Source of the DNA: Scytonema hofmannii PCC 7110
GTDB taxonomy: Bacteria > Cyanobacteriota > Cyanobacteriia > Cyanobacteriales > Nostocaceae
DNA: 64,000 nucleotides
Assembly (NCBI RefSeq): GCF_000346485.2
Contig: NZ_KQ976354.1
Location: 248,001-312,000, forward strand
Direction: 5' to 3'
Positions 27,147-37,799 of this stretch are shown here, piece by piece. A program made the translations under genes and the position numbers. Within the stretch, counting starts at the first letter, position 1. Every line of letters starts with the position of its first letter. A model generated the notes under the pieces. That model was not told the origin of the DNA. It saw only the letters and a program-made list of their open reading frames with translations, and ran no database searches.

Positions 27147-28448
27147 ACTCTCCAATTCTTCTTTCACCAAGTTGGCTAACTTTTGCGCTGCACCAGGTTC
27201 TCCTCGAATACTACGTAGCTTGGCTCGCATCTTTTCTAATTTTTCTGGATGATTCAGAAAATCTAGGATCATTTCCCCAACATCTTGAGGCTGAAGTTTT
27301 CCCACTAGTTCTGGTACAACCATTTCTTGTGCCCAGATATTAGGCCAAGCTAACAAACCCAATCTTCTCAGTACTAACCAGTTAATTAACTTGGCAAAAC
27401 TGGAACCAAGCAACGGCATATTTGCTAGCAGTCCTGGCAATCCATCCCAAGAACGCATGGCATCTAGCTGTTGTGTTGGTAGCAAAACAATCATCGGTAC
27501 AGCTAAAGAACCAAGTTCAGCTGTATTTGCTCCTACAGTTGTTAAACAAATACTGCACTTAGATAATATATCGTATGCTGGTGTCTCAGTGTACAGTTCG
27601 ACATTCAAGCCTGTTTCTGTTTTGAGACTGAAGATTGAGGACTGAGCATTGGAGATTGTGGTGAGAGAAGCACTACTAAAACCAAAGGTTTGAACAAAAT
27701 TGTTTTTCTGAGGATCGGCAAAACTGGCTAAAGTTTCTACATTTAAAGTGGGAGCAACAGGAATCAAAAATTGAGTTTGCGGTCTTTTTGCCTTGATATA
27801 TTCGGCAATTGCCAACATTAAAGGGACTCCCTGTGTAAGTTTTGCCGCCTTCGATCCGGGAAGCAAACCAATCAACTCGGTAGGAACTTGGGAGGGGGTG
27901 AGGAGGTGAGGGGGTGAGGGGGTAGAATTCTCCCCATCTCCCCATCTCCCCATCTCCTCCTCTCCCTGGGCTTCTGCCATCAAATCTCCGATGACTGTGA
28001 ACTTATGAGTATATTTTTGAGGGATACGAGCTGCTACTTCAGGTTTCATCACTCCAAAGCGGTCAATCCAGTTATGCCATCGTGCTTCCCATTCGGCATA
28101 AACAACTGTACGGTATCCCAATCTTCTGCCAATAATAACTGGGAAAATCTGATCCCCGCCCAAAAAAACAATAACACCGCACTTGCGCCATTCCCAATTT
28201 TCACTGGTTTTTCCCCAAAGCAAAAAATTCCAAAAATGTTCTGCTGCTTGCACTCTATCGACTTCGGGAAAAGAACGGGCTATCTCTGCCTCTTTTCCAC
28301 TAGAGTTGGGACAAGGTGACAAAATGATGGAAATCCTAATTTGTTCGCGGTCATTTCCCAATTGTTGCCGCAATTGCTTCACCACTGGGCGCACCCAAGT
28401 TGTGATTTCTCCAGGACCGTTTGAAAGAATTAAAATATCGGCAGTCAT
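27141..28448 (-). CDS. Lipid-A-disaccharide synthase-related glycosyltransferase-like protein
   Basis: 435 residues from ATG 28448. Starts ADILILSNGPGEITTWVRPV, followed by FLGGDQIFPVIIGRRLGYRT and GVMKPEVAARIPQKY, and further on LLPGSKAAKLTQGVPLML and CLTTVGANTAELGSLAVPMIV, the GT-B fold with the LpxB-like nucleotide-sugar site. Conserved in cyanobacteria; probable role in glycolipid synthesis but the acceptor is unknown. An in-frame insert of low-complexity repeat (27889-27967, about 26 residues) lies before VPTELIG. An upstream extension of the frame to 28613 runs through repeats and is not accepted. Confidence 0.85.
   Translation of the reverse strand: MTADILILSNGPGEITTWVRPVVKQLRQQLGNDREQIRISIILSPCPNSSGKEAEIARSFPEVDRVQAAEHFWNFLLWGKTSENWEWRKCGVIVFLGGDQIFPVIIGRRLGYRTVVYAEWEARWHNWIDRFGVMKPEVAARIPQKYTHKFTVIGDLMAEAQGEEEMGRWGDGENSTPSPPHLLTPSQVPTELIGLLPGSKAAKLTQGVPLMLAIAEYIKAKRPQTQFLIPVAPTLNVETLASFADPQKNNFVQTFGFSSASLTTISNAQSSIFSLKTETGLNVELYTETPAYDILSKCSICLTTVGANTAELGSLAVPMIVLLPTQQLDAMRSWDGLPGLLANMPLLGSSFAKLINWLVLRRLGLLAWPNIWAQEMVVPELVGKLQPQDVGEMILDFLNHPEKLEKMRAKLRSIRGEPGAAQKLANLVKEELESS
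27889..27967. repeat. Low-complexity GA/TC-rich repeat inside a coding sequence
   Basis: GGGGGTGAG-type units on the left and CCCATCTC units (three in a row) on the right form an imperfect palindrome. It is in frame in the LpxB-like gene and gives a Gly/Glu/Met then Ser/Pro-rich segment with no family counterpart. Confidence 0.8.
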
Positions 28449-28455
28449 TAGGGGA

Positions 28456-28590
28456 TAGGGAGTAGGGAGTAGGGAGTAGGGAGTAGGTTTCCTCTCCTCC
28501 TCTCGTTCTGGTGGCTGAGCCACTGGAGCGAGATGAGATAGTACAATACGGTTGGTCAGATGCCCGACTTCTTGAAGAAGTTGGGCATCT
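28456..28590. repeat. GGGAGTA heptamers and a palindromic dispersed repeat
   Basis: Four copies of GGGAGTA/TAGGGAG lie at about 28456-28487, directly upstream of the LpxB-like start. A second element, the CCCGACTTCTTGAAGAAG palindrome, lies at 28558-28590. Both are in the shared upstream region with chlH (28449-28918). Confidence 0.85.
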
Positions 28591-28918
28591 TGCATATCTT
28601 GCACCATTGTCATTATTAAGGAAATTTTTGTTCCTTTGTCAGTTGACGATTTAAAATTCTGTACGAAATCCCTACTCCCTCCAAAATTATTGCGAATTAT
28701 TTACAATTAGTGAGGCAATACTCAGAAAATTTGTCAAACAAGGTTACAAAATATTTCATTTTTTATATCATTTTGTGTCAGATAGAGGACAAAATGCCTT
28801 ACTAGTAAGCATTTTCTGATAAAAAACTCATATTGCCGACCAGAGGAAGACTCGATTGGCAAGTTTTGCCGAAAAGTTCTTCCAGTCAGAGAACACGCAT
28901 CAAAGGAGCCTAGGAAGC

Positions 28919-31900
28919 ATGTTCACCCACGTCAAGTCCACCATTAGACATATAGCCCCCAACCAATTGCAGGGACGTCACTTAATTAAGGTGGTCTATG
29001 TCGTGTTAGAGTCCCAGTACCAAAGTGCATTGTCACAAGCGGTTCGGGCGATTAACGAAAACAATCCCAATCTGGCGATTGAAATCAGTGGTTATTTAAT
29101 CGAAGAACTCCGCGACCAAGAGAACTACGAGGAGTTTAAAAAAGATATCGCAACTGCCAATATCTTTATTGCTTCGCTGATTTTTATAGAAGACTTAGCC
29201 CAGAAATTAGTAACAGCAGTAGCACCATACCGCGATCGCCTAGACGTTGCCGTTGTGTTCCCCTCAATGCCTGAAGTGATGCGCCTAAATAAAATGGGCA
29301 GTTTCTCTTTGGCACAGTTGGGGCAATCCAAAAGTGTCATAGCACAGTTCATGCGAAAGCGCAAGGAAAAATCAGGTGCGGGTTTCCAAGATGGAATGCT
29401 AAAGCTACTGAGGACATTGCCGCAGGTACTTAAGTTCCTGCCAATGGACAAAGCACAGGATGCCCGAAATTTTATGCTCAGCTTTCAGTACTGGTTAGGA
29501 GGCTCTCCAGATAATCTGGAAAACTTCTTGCTCATGCTGGCTGACAAGTACGTTTTGAAAGGTATAGAGACGAGGAAGAGCGGGTCTGTACAATACCAAC
29601 CACCAGTGGTATACCCAGATATGGGGATTTGGCATCCTCTTGCTACCACAATGTATGAGGATGTCAGAGAGTACCTGAATTGGTACAGCAGCCGTCAGGA
29701 TATCTCTCCCGATCTCAAAGACCCGTTAGCACCGTGTATTGGGTTGGTCTTGCAACGCACGCACCTTGTTACTGGTGATGATGCTCACTACGTAGCGATG
29801 GTACAAGAACTCGAATCCATGGGAGCAAGGGTTATTTCTGTGTTTGCATCTGGGTTGGATTTTTCCAAGCCTGTAGAAGCATATTTTTATGATAAGGGGA
29901 CTGAGAAAACTTCCAGCCCTCATTCCTTAGTGGATGCGGTTATCTCCCTAACGGGCTTTGCTTTAGTAGGTGGACCTGCACGTCAAGACCATCCCAAGGC
30001 AATTGAGGCGCTGAAGCGGTTAAACCGTCCTTACATGGTGGCGCTACCTCTCGTCTTCCAAACTACAGAAGAATGGCAGGATAGCGATTTGGGATTGCAC
30101 CCCATTCAGGTGGCATTGCAAATTGCGCTTCCTGAATTAGATGGTGCAATTGAACCGATAATTCTCTCAGGTCGGGATGGCACAACAGGGAAAGCGATCG
30201 CACTGCAAGACCGCATCGAAGCAGTGACACAACGCGCTCTCAAGTGGGCTAACCTGCGCCGCAAACCCAAGTTAGACAAGAAAGTTGCCATCACTGTGTT
30301 CAGTTTCCCACCAGATAAAGGGAACGTGGGAACGGCTGCATACCTAGATGTGTTTGGTTCCATTTACGAGGTGATGAGAGCACTCAAGAACAACGGTTAT
30401 GACGTGCAAGACTTGCCAGAAAACGCTAAGGAGTTGATGGAACAAGTCATCCACGATGCCCAAGCGCAGTACAGCAGCCCCGAACTTAACATTGCTTACC
30501 GGATGTCGGTTCGCGAGTATGAAGCACTCACACCTTACTCCCAACGATTAGAAGAAAACTGGGGACCACCACCGGGACATCTTAACAGCGATGGTCAAAA
30601 CTTGCTGATTTATGGTAAGCAATTTGGGAACGTTTTCATTGGGGTTCAACCCACCTTTGGTTATGAAGGCGATCCAATGCGGTTGTTGTTCTCCCGTTCT
30701 GCAAGTCCCCACCACGGTTTTGCGGCTTACTACACCTACTTAGAACAAATTTGGCAAGCGGATGCAGTGCTGCACTTTGGGACTCACGGTTCCTTGGAAT
30801 TTATGCCAGGGAAACAGATGGGTATGTCTGGAGAATGTTATCCAGATAACTTAATTGGAATGATTCCCAATCTTTATTACTACGCTGCCAATAACCCCAG
30901 TGAAGCAACAATTGCCAAGCGCCGCAGTTACGCTGAAACAATTTCCTATCTGACTCCTCCTGCAGAAAATGCTGGATTGTATAAGGGTTTGAAAGAACTC
31001 AGCGAGTTGATTGCTTCTTACCAAACTCTTAAAGATAGCGGACGCGGTATTCCTATTGTTAATACCATCATGGATAAATGCCGGATGGTAAATTTGGATA
31101 AGGACATCATTAACGATTTTGGATTGCCGATTTTAGATTTTGGATTAGAATCGGATAATCCAAAATCCGAAATCCAAAATCCAAAATTCCTTGATGCCAA
31201 GGATATGAGCGGTGAAGAACGCGATAATATCGTTGGTTTGGTGTATCGCAAGTTGATGGAGATTGAATCGCGACTGTTACCCTGTGGATTGCACGTGATT
31301 GGGAAACCACCTTCTGCAGAAGAAGCGATCGCAACTCTAGTTAACATTGCTAGCTTAGACCGTTCTGAGGAAGAAATTCTCAGTCTTCCCCGGATTATTG
31401 CAAGTAGCGTCGGACGCAACATTGACGAGGTATATCAAAACAGCGACAAAGGCATTTTAGAGGATGTCCAGTTGCTGCAAGACATCACAATGGCAACCCG
31501 TACTGCTGTTTCAGCCCTTGTAAAAGAGCAAACAGATGCTGAAGGACGAGTTTCCCTCGTTTCCAAGCTCAACTTCTTCAATATGGGCAAAAAAGAACCT
31601 TGGGTTCAAGCAATTTTGGATTTGGGATTTCCGATTTTAGATTCTAATTCTCAAATCCAAAATCCCAAATCTAAAATCCAAAATCTCTTTGAGTATTTGG
31701 AATTCTGCTTGCAACAAGTTTGCGCTGATAATGAATTAGGAGGATTGCTCCAAGGGTTAGAAGGTGAGTATATTCTTCCCGGTCCCGGTGGCGACCCCAT
31801 CCGCAACCCAGATGTATTGCCTACAGGGAAAAACATCCACGCCCTCGATCCCCAATCTATCCCCACAACGGCTGCAGTACAATCAGCAAAAATTGTTGTA

Positions 31901-33013
31901 GATCGACTGCTGGCAAGGAATAGGGCAGAAAATGGCGGTCAATATCCCGAAACCATCGCTTGCGTGCTCTGGGGAACCGATAATATCAAAACTTACGGTG
32001 AATCTCTAGCACAAATCATGTGGATGGTGGGAGTGCGCCCGGTTCCCGATGCGTTGGGACGGGTGAACAAGTTAGAACTGATATCTCTAGAAGAGTTGGG
32101 ACGCCCCCGCATTGATGTGGTTGTTAACTGTTCTGGTGTATTCCGCGACTTGTTCATCAACCAAATGAACTTGCTGGATCAAGCAGTTAAGATGGCAGCA
32201 GAAGCGGATGAACCTCTAGAAATGAACTTTATCCGCAAACATGCCCTGGAACAAGCTGAGGAAATGGGGATTAACCTGCGTCAAGCAGCAACTCGCGTGT
32301 TCTCCAATGCTTCTGGTTCCTACTCATCCAATATTAACTTGGCAGTAGAAAACAGCACTTGGGAAAGCGAAGCTGAATTGCAGGAAATGTACCTCAATCG
32401 TAAGTCCTTTGCGTTCAGTGCCGATAACCCCGGTACGATGGAAGAATCAAGGGCTATTTTTGAAAAGACGTTGAAAACTGCTGAGATGACTTTCCAAAAT
32501 CTCGACTCTTCCGAGATTAGCTTGACTGACGTTTCCCATTACTTTGATTCCGATCCTACCAAGGTCGTTGCTAGCCTGCGGGGTGATGGTAAAACACCAG
32601 CATCCTACATTGCAGATACGACGACAGCTAACGCACAAGTTCGCACTTTATCAGAAACTGTACGTTTGGATACCCGTACCAAGTTGTTAAATCCCAAGTG
32701 GTATGAAGGTATGCTTTCTCACGGTTACGAAGGTGTGCGAGAACTCTCCAAGCGATTGGTCAATACAATGGGTTGGAGTGCAACTGCAGGTGCTGTTGAT
32801 AACTGGGTTTATGAGGATGTCAATACCACGTTTATCAAAGATGAAGAGATGCGGAAGCGTTTGCTGAATCTTAACCCCCATTCTTTCCGCAAAATGGTTT
32901 CTACTTTGTTGGAGGTGAACGGTCGCGGTTACTGGGAGACGAGTGAGAACAATTTGGAATTGTTGCGCGAGTTGTACCAGGAAGTTGAAGACCGGATTGA
33001 GGGAATTGAGTAG
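28919..33013 (+). CDS. chlH: Magnesium chelatase subunit H
   Basis: 1364 residues from ATG 28919, preceded by AAAGGAGCC. Conserved ChlH/BchH segments include [59 protein letters not shown] and [20 protein letters not shown], and [16 protein letters not shown]. With ChlI and ChlD it inserts Mg into protoporphyrin IX, the first step to chlorophyll. About 20-30 residues longer than usual because of two in-frame palindromic repeats at residues about 733-757 and 898-922. All conserved blocks flank them intact. TTG 28856 is a possible but unneeded earlier start. Confidence 0.97.
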   Translation: MFTHVKSTIRHIAPNQLQGRHLIKVVYVVLESQYQSALSQAVRAINENNPNLAIEISGYLIEELRDQENYEEFKKDIATANIFIASLIFIEDLAQKLVTAVAPYRDRLDVAVVFPSMPEVMRLNKMGSFSLAQLGQSKSVIAQFMRKRKEKSGAGFQDGMLKLLRTLPQVLKFLPMDKAQDARNFMLSFQYWLGGSPDNLENFLLMLADKYVLKGIETRKSGSVQYQPPVVYPDMGIWHPLATTMYEDVREYLNWYSSRQDISPDLKDPLAPCIGLVLQRTHLVTGDDAHYVAMVQELESMGARVISVFASGLDFSKPVEAYFYDKGTEKTSSPHSLVDAVISLTGFALVGGPARQDHPKAIEALKRLNRPYMVALPLVFQTTEEWQDSDLGLHPIQVALQIALPELDGAIEPIILSGRDGTTGKAIALQDRIEAVTQRALKWANLRRKPKLDKKVAITVFSFPPDKGNVGTAAYLDVFGSIYEVMRALKNNGYDVQDLPENAKELMEQVIHDAQAQYSSPELNIAYRMSVREYEALTPYSQRLEENWGPPPGHLNSDGQNLLIYGKQFGNVFIGVQPTFGYEGDPMRLLFSRSASPHHGFAAYYTYLEQIWQADAVLHFGTHGSLEFMPGKQMGMSGECYPDNLIGMIPNLYYYAANNPSEATIAKRRSYAETISYLTPPAENAGLYKGLKELSELIASYQTLKDSGRGIPIVNTIMDKCRMVNLDKDIINDFGLPILDFGLESDNPKSEIQNPKFLDAKDMSGEERDNIVGLVYRKLMEIESRLLPCGLHVIGKPPSAEEAIATLVNIASLDRSEEEILSLPRIIASSVGRNIDEVYQNSDKGILEDVQLLQDITMATRTAVSALVKEQTDAEGRVSLVSKLNFFNMGKKEPWVQAILDLGFPILDSNSQIQNPKSKIQNLFEYLEFCLQQVCADNELGGLLQGLEGEYILPGPGGDPIRNPDVLPTGKNIHALDPQSIPTTAAVQSAKIVVDRLLARNRAENGGQYPETIACVLWGTDNIKTYGESLAQIMWMVGVRPVPDALGRVNKLELISLEELGRPRIDVVVNCSGVFRDLFINQMNLLDQAVKMAAEADEPLEMNFIRKHALEQAEEMGINLRQAATRVFSNASGSYSSNINLAVENSTWESEAELQEMYLNRKSFAFSADNPGTMEESRAIFEKTLKTAEMTFQNLDSSEISLTDVSHYFDSDPTKVVASLRGDGKTPASYIADTTTANAQVRTLSETVRLDTRTKLLNPKWYEGMLSHGYEGVRELSKRLVNTMGWSATAGAVDNWVYEDVNTTFIKDEEMRKRLLNLNPHSFRKMVSTLLEVNGRGYWETSENNLELLRELYQEVEDRIEGIE
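31115..31187. repeat. In-frame palindromic GGATTTT repeat in chlH (first)
   Basis: Left arm ATTTTGGATT/TTTTAGATTTTGGATT pairs with right arm AATCCAAAATCC units. It adds a segment read as [15 protein letters not shown] then [10 protein letters not shown] between NLDKDI and [10 protein letters not shown], where ChlH proteins normally have only a few residues. Confidence 0.85.
31612..31686. repeat. In-frame palindromic GGATTTT repeat in chlH (second)
   Basis: TTTTGGATTTGGGATTTCC and CCAAAATCCCAAATC-type arms. It gives [19 protein letters not shown] before [11 protein letters not shown]; replaces or lengthens a loop that is variable in the family. Confidence 0.8.
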
Positions 33014-33037
33014 GGTGCGATCGTGTAGCATCTAAAT

Positions 33038-33064
33038 GTAGAGACTAGCCATGCTAGTCTTTAC
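33038..33064 (+). terminator. Hairpin after chlH (GTAGAGACTAGC / GCTAGTCTTTAC)
   Basis: A 12-bp stem with one mismatch and a CAT loop, 24 bp after the chlH stop. It belongs to the common GTAGAGACg...cGTCTCTAC cyanobacterial repeat family and probably stops chlH transcripts although there is no long T-run. A second weaker CCCCA...TGGGG hairpin is at about 33103-33130. Confidence 0.5.
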
Positions 33065-33348
33065 AGAAATAGGGACAAAATCTTTGGACGGAGTTGAGAT
33101 GAACCACCCCACCGCATGGCTGATGGGGTTTCTAATTTACTGACCCGGTTCAGTGAGTCCTATAGTCGTACAACAAGACAAGCCTGCTGCCGTACCTTTA
33201 CGTGATGGTAATTTTTTACCTATCCAAATATTGATTGTCTTGAGAATTTGACACACCCGAAAAGTAATTTTTGATGTATCAATTTTTGCTTTTCTCAAAA
33301 TATTGGATGCACCTTATCTCTTATTAAATTCTTAATAATAACAACAAC

Positions 33349-33390
33349 AACAGCGTAGCTGATATTAAGTTTTATCACTACGCTGTTTTT
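33349..33390 (+). terminator. Rho-independent-type hairpin AACAGCGTAG / CTACGCTGTT + T-run
   Basis: A perfect 10-bp stem, 19-base loop, then TTT. It lies about 60 bases upstream of the recombinase gene and might terminate read-through from outside or mark the left edge of the mobile element. The rest of 33065-33348 shows no gene. Confidence 0.55.
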
Positions 33391-33452
33391 ACTTGTCAGC
33401 AATTTTGTAGTATACAATTACAATGTAAACATAGCGATTGAAGTTAAAGACG

Positions 33453-34535
33453 ATGAAAGTCCAAAAAGGTATCATTCCATACTCCAACCGTCCGGTTTGG
33501 ATGGTGTTGGATGACAATTACTTACCGATTGAAGCAATCGAAAAGTACTTGCACTACCTAGATAACGTGGGACGTTCTCCAAATACGATTGGAACTTATG
33601 CCCATAATCTCAAGCTGTTCTGGGAGTTTTTACGAGATTCTCAGTTAGATTGGCGCTCTATTAATCTGGAACAATTATCGGATTTTATTCACTGGTTAAG
33701 GAACCCTAATTCGCCTGTTGTCTCGATTCAAGCACAAGTATCAAAACGTTCTGAAAAAACGATTAATCACTGTCTGACAACTGTGAGTGGATTCTATGAA
33801 TTTCAAGAGCGTATAGGAGCAATCAAAAAAAATGACGTTTATCGTTATCAGTTACAGCCAGGGCATAAATATAAGTCTTTTTTACACCACATCAGCAAAG
33901 GTAAAGGGGTTAAAACACGACTATTAAAAATCAAAGAGCCAAAAACATTCCCTGGATGTTTAACACCTGAAGAGGTAAACATATTGATTGAAGCCTGTAA
34001 CACATTACGTGACAAGTTTTTCATGAGGTTGCTATATGAAACAGGATTAAGAATAGGTGAAGCTCTGGGGCTAAGACATGAAGACATGGTTACTGGTAAA
34101 ACAAATGAAATCTATGTTGTGCCGAGATTAGATAACGTTAACAATGTTCGGGGGAAATCGGGAGTAGAGCGAGTAGTTCATGTTAGCAAAGAACTAATGC
34201 AGTGGGACTCAGCCTACCTCTGCGATGAGTACCCAGAAGATATTGATTGTGATTTCGTGTTTAATGTGCAAGCTAGAGCCTTAGAGCATGGATACTGCGC
34301 TAGACCTAAAATGTTAGGTGATTGTGATATTCCTGGTTTTGATGGATGCTACAACTGCCCACATTGGAGAACAAATAAAAATTTCTTACCGATATTGAAA
34401 AGCACTTTAGAACGCACTAACAACGTTTTAAAAAAAGCTCAAAGTTGTGCTTGGGAGTTGCAAATTTATAAAAATACTCCAATTAAAGACAACTTAGAAA
34501 AAGTTATTAAAACCTTGGAGGTAGACAATGACTAA
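33453..34535 (+). pseudogene. Tn554-like tyrosine recombinase: TnpA N-part fused to TnpB C-terminus
   Basis: 360 residues in one open frame. Residues 1-275 are a tyrosine recombinase: SAM-like N-domain (GRSPNTIGTYAHNLKLFWEF) and the first catalytic arginine in ETGLRIGEALGLRHED. The frame then passes from FVFNVQ directly to LEHGYCARPKMLGDC, CYNCPHWRTNKNFLPIL and LERTNN, the Cys-rich C-terminal tail of TnpB-like recombinases. The HxxR box, second histidine and catalytic tyrosine are all missing. A deletion between tnpA and tnpB (junction about 34260-34290) explains this. It cannot catalyse recombination by itself. Confidence 0.8.
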
Positions 34536-35190
34536 CACTAAGATTGAAGCCTTACGCTCTGCAGCAGCACAGAAAGCCCATGTAACAGCAGAGCGTGTGG
34601 ATAAAGCTCTTGAAAGGATGATAAAGCCAGGTCAAATAATTAGTTTTCAATCTGTAGCAACCACTGCTAATGTATCTACCGCTTACTTGTATAAGCAGTC
34701 AGATTTGAGAAATAGAATTGAAACTTTACGTAACCAACAAAAACAAAAACCCAAACAATCGCAACCACCAGCATCTGAAAATTCTAAATCAGTTATTATT
34801 TCTACTTTGAGGGAAGAGAATAAGAAATTAAGAGCAGAAATAGAAGGTTTACGCCGAATTAATGAGGGTTTAACTGGCAGAATTTATCAACTTAAAGGTG
34901 CAGAGGAGTTAGTAGAGAGACTTAAAGTTTCCTATGCGGAGTTAAAACAGCAATTTGATGAATATCAGCAACAAGCACAACCAAATACAACATTAACAGT
35001 AAATCATCTAAAAGTTGCATCTTTAGATAAAAAGAGAACAGAACGTTTAAATATTACTGAGCAAGTTAAACAGTTACTTGAGCCATTAGGTATTCAACTT
35101 AATTCAACTTTAACTAAAACAATTAAATCCGTATCAGAATCAACTGTTTTAGATGCAGTAGTTACATGCATCAATTTTAGCCTGAGGTAA
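34528..35190 (+). CDS. DUF6262 / TnpC-like protein
   Basis: 220 residues. Helical N-terminus with VSTAYLYKQSDLRNRIETLR, then a long coiled coil (about 90-155), the layout of the small third protein of Tn554-type transposons. Its start overlaps the recombinase by 8 bp. Accessory factor for transposition; a partner for recombinases in trans cannot be excluded. Confidence 0.8.
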   Translation: MTNTKIEALRSAAAQKAHVTAERVDKALERMIKPGQIISFQSVATTANVSTAYLYKQSDLRNRIETLRNQQKQKPKQSQPPASENSKSVIISTLREENKKLRAEIEGLRRINEGLTGRIYQLKGAEELVERLKVSYAELKQQFDEYQQQAQPNTTLTVNHLKVASLDKKRTERLNITEQVKQLLEPLGIQLNSTLTKTIKSVSESTVLDAVVTCINFSLR

Positions 35191-35315
35191 TGGGATGTCT
35201 TTTCCAAAAGTTAAACGCCAAGCAACTTGATGATTTTACGGCAGCAATGCTTAATTGGCAACAGTCTCTTGAGATGGAGGAATGGCTCAAAGGGAACGAA
35301 ACACCTCATGACTAA
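35190..35315 (+). CDS. Short hypothetical protein, possible gene remnant
   Basis: 41 codons; the ATG overlaps the previous stop by one base. Reads MGCLFQKLNAKQLDDFTAAM, then LNWQQSLEMEEWLKGNE, resembling the C-terminal tail of DUF4351-type proteins. Could be a remnant joined to the element rather than a gene. Confidence 0.35.
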   Translation: MGCLFQKLNAKQLDDFTAAMLNWQQSLEMEEWLKGNETPHD

Positions 35316-35356
35316 TTAACAATATTTTTCGGTGAGACTTCTCGAAAAGAAATCAG

Positions 35357-35406
35357 AAAAAGTGTTAGCCCGTTCGTCAATCAAATCGGATGGGTTAACA
35401 CTTTTT
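35357..35406. terminator. Bidirectional hairpin terminator AAAAAGTGTTAGCCC / GGGTTAACACTTTTT
   Basis: 15-bp stem (one G-T type mismatch) with A-run on one side and T-run on the other, so it works on both strands. It separates the transposon genes from the convergent Uma2 gene. Confidence 0.8.
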
Positions 35407-35431
35407 AATGTTGCAATTTATTCTGTAATAA

Positions 35432-36361
35432 TTATTGCATTCGAGACCTGACTTCTTCTATGGGCAATGAAAGAGCTTCGGCTATTTGTTCAATAGATAA
35501 TCCTAATCTAAGTAGCCGGGGAATTGCATCTCGCTGTGCATTTTCTGCTACTTCAGCACGCTCACGCTCAGTTTCGGCACGCTCACGCTCGGTTTCGGCA
35601 CGCTCACGCTCGGTTTCGGCACGCTCACGCTCAGTTTCAGCACGCTCACGCTCAGTTTCAGCACGTTCCCGTTCAATTTCAGCACGTTCGCTACCAATTA
35701 ATAGCATATTTCCTGAAGTATCCCACCAACGTAACCAACGTTGGGTTTGATTTTGATAAGTTCCTGACCATAAACCTAATTCGACTTCCAATGGCTCAAT
35801 CAAGTAACGTCCTTGTGCATTTGGTTGCATTTTACGATAGGAACCACCTACTAATTTGTAAACTTCTAGATTACCTGTTTTAATTTCGTATATTCCATAA
35901 TAAGGTATATTAATAATACATTCGTAAACCCAAAACTTGCCTGGTTTAATTATTTCGCCTTCCTGATTACGAGATAAAGGAGTCGTATCTCTTTCTTCTG
36001 AACCGTCACCACTGGCAAATTCCAGAGCAATTAATGGTCGGATATACTCTAGCCTAAGTACGTAGGAGCGTCTAATTTCGCCATTAATAGTAGGAGGTAC
36101 ACCACCAACATAAAACCAGTCAGGCGCCTCTGCACCTTTTTCCGGGGGGTCAGTTTCTCTCCAATAGATTCCACAATCTTGCCCAATAGCATATTGACCA
36201 TCAGAATGAATTTTTTCTAAGACTGGGCCAATAGAGTCTGTTAAAATAAGACTCTGGGGATGCTCCTGAAAATTCTTCACAAAAGTTCCGTCTTCGTCTG
36301 GTAATTGAGTATGGTCTGGGAAAGGAGAGAGTATTGCCGTGCGCTCAATGCTTGTAGTCAT
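35432..36361 (-). CDS. Uma2 family protein with heptad-repeat coiled coil
   Basis: 309 residues from ATG 36361, 4 bases after the IscB stop. N-terminal half is DUF820-like: DWFYVGGVPP, RSYVLRLEYIRPLIALEFAS and DTTPLSRNQEGEI, with YEIKTGNLEVYKL. The C-terminal third has about seven repeats of the heptad ERERAET (35565-35700), encoded by a 21-bp tandem repeat, then a short helical tail LRLGLSIEQIAEALSLPIEEV. The repeat number is probably variable between strains. Coiled coil suggests oligomerisation. Confidence 0.88.
   Translation of the reverse strand: MTTSIERTAILSPFPDHTQLPDEDGTFVKNFQEHPQSLILTDSIGPVLEKIHSDGQYAIGQDCGIYWRETDPPEKGAEAPDWFYVGGVPPTINGEIRRSYVLRLEYIRPLIALEFASGDGSEERDTTPLSRNQEGEIIKPGKFWVYECIINIPYYGIYEIKTGNLEVYKLVGGSYRKMQPNAQGRYLIEPLEVELGLWSGTYQNQTQRWLRWWDTSGNMLLIGSERAEIERERAETERERAETERERAETERERAETERERAETERERAEVAENAQRDAIPRLLRLGLSIEQIAEALSLPIEEVRSRMQ
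35565..35700. repeat. 21-bp coding tandem repeat (ERERAET heptad)
   Basis: GCACGCTCACGCTCGGTTTCG units, about six copies with T/C and A/G changes, in frame in the Uma2-coiled-coil gene. Confidence 0.9.
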
Positions 36362-36365
36362 GTTA

Positions 36366-37740
36366 TCAAATAGCGTTAAAACGTAGTAAATCAGGGTCAA
36401 TCGCAGTAAAACTGTATTCATAGCCATCGGAGCGATGAATTAATTTAACGTATTGTCGATCTAGAGAAATCCGATGACCGCTAATTAAGACTTCTACTCC
36501 TTTTTGAGTTGGAGTTTTAACTCTGGCACGATAAGTTCCTGCTTTAACGTGTTTGCGATCCTTTCGGAAATCACAAATTACGTAGTCACCTGCTGTGGCA
36601 TGAGTGTATTTTTGATTTTTGCTAACTAACTTAACTTCTTTTTTACCTGTAGCAGAGTTCTTTTTAATGCTGGCTATAGCCGGAAAACCACTGGCATTCA
36701 TTCTTTGAACTTGTCTTGTGCCATGTCCTTTACAGGTAACGCGCAATGGTTGGCATATTCGCAATTTTACAATTTGGTCGGTTGCGACGCACGCTGAGTC
36801 AATCCAGTGTTGTTTCGGTAATTGGCTTTTAATCCTAATCATCTTGGTAGATGCACCATCTCCACTAATTACGGGTAATCCAAATTTGTGTGCCATTTCA
36901 AATACAGCTTTACGAGTTGAGTTAACAGCAGCTGCATTTGATAATGACTTTTTTTGGTGTGCTTTAATTTTTTGGAGAATTTCTGATTTGTTTTTCAGAA
37001 ATTGCTCTACTGGCTTATTCCCCTTTTTTTGATTGCATTTTTCACAAGATAATGTGAGATTTGAGAATCGGTCACTACCTCCTAGTGAGCGTGGATTGAT
37101 GTGTTCTATTTGTAGTGGCACATCCGTCTTGCCACAATACACACACTCTCTACCCCAATGTTCTAAGAGTGCAACACGAGTGAGTGTAGCCGAATAATGT
37201 ACCTTGCTGATATTCAATGCCCTCTATATCTGGTGTTTCCATTTTTTGCAAATCGAATTTAACCGATTCGATGGCAATGGATTTAATTGGTGCAACTTTA
37301 AGTAATCGTTTTATCCAAGTCTCAGTAGTTAACAATCTATGTCTTAAACTTGGCGGTAGCCAACCATCTGGCTTTTTGCGGTCAAATCTTTTCTGGCGAT
37401 AACGAAGTCTTCTTGACCTTCTAGAACGTCGAACACCTGCTCTAGTCAGCATCTCCATTTTTATGGCTAATCCCCGATGTTCTAATTCCATTGCCCAAAT
37501 CACTTCGTTCTTATTTAAGTCTACGAGAGAAATTCCCGAAAATTGGCTTCCTGGATCGATCCTAAGTTCCAATAATGGTTCTACATTTTCATCAACCTCC
37601 TTTTCTAAGATTAGAGTAAATGGGAATAATTTCCGTTTTTTAGCTTGGCCTTGGGATTGTAAAATCCTTGCTCTAACTGGTGTTGTTGGCTTTAGTATCT
37701 TTCCATTTTTACTCAGAACGAATACAGAGTTGCTAATCAT
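36366..37740 (-). pseudogene. iscB: IscB-family RNA-guided nuclease (Cas9 ancestor family), split by a frameshift
   Basis: Two frames make a whole IscB of about 455 residues. Frame 1 (37740-37186): PLMP domain VFVLSKNGKILKPTTPVRAR; RuvC-I aspartate in RIDPGSQFSGISLVDL; bridge helix RRSRRSRRLRYRQKRFDR; RuvC-II glutamate IESVKFD. Frame 2 (37186-36366): [23 protein letters not shown] with GGSDRFSNL and [10 protein letters not shown]; Ruv[15 protein letters not shown]-terminal RNA/TAM region. The break is near 37185 at [14 protein letters not shown], where removing one base restores frame. Catalytic residues are intact. No TnpA transposase is present. Confidence 0.9.
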
Positions 37741-37799
37741 TTGATTAACTCCCAAAAGGGGTATAGTTTGCCTTGACACTGCTTTTAAACTTCTCAAAA

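Noticed and set aside
28449-28613. 55-residue N-terminal extension of the LpxB-like protein
   Set aside because: Encoded by GGGAGTA heptamers and a palindrome; the family N-terminus starts at the ATG at 28448.
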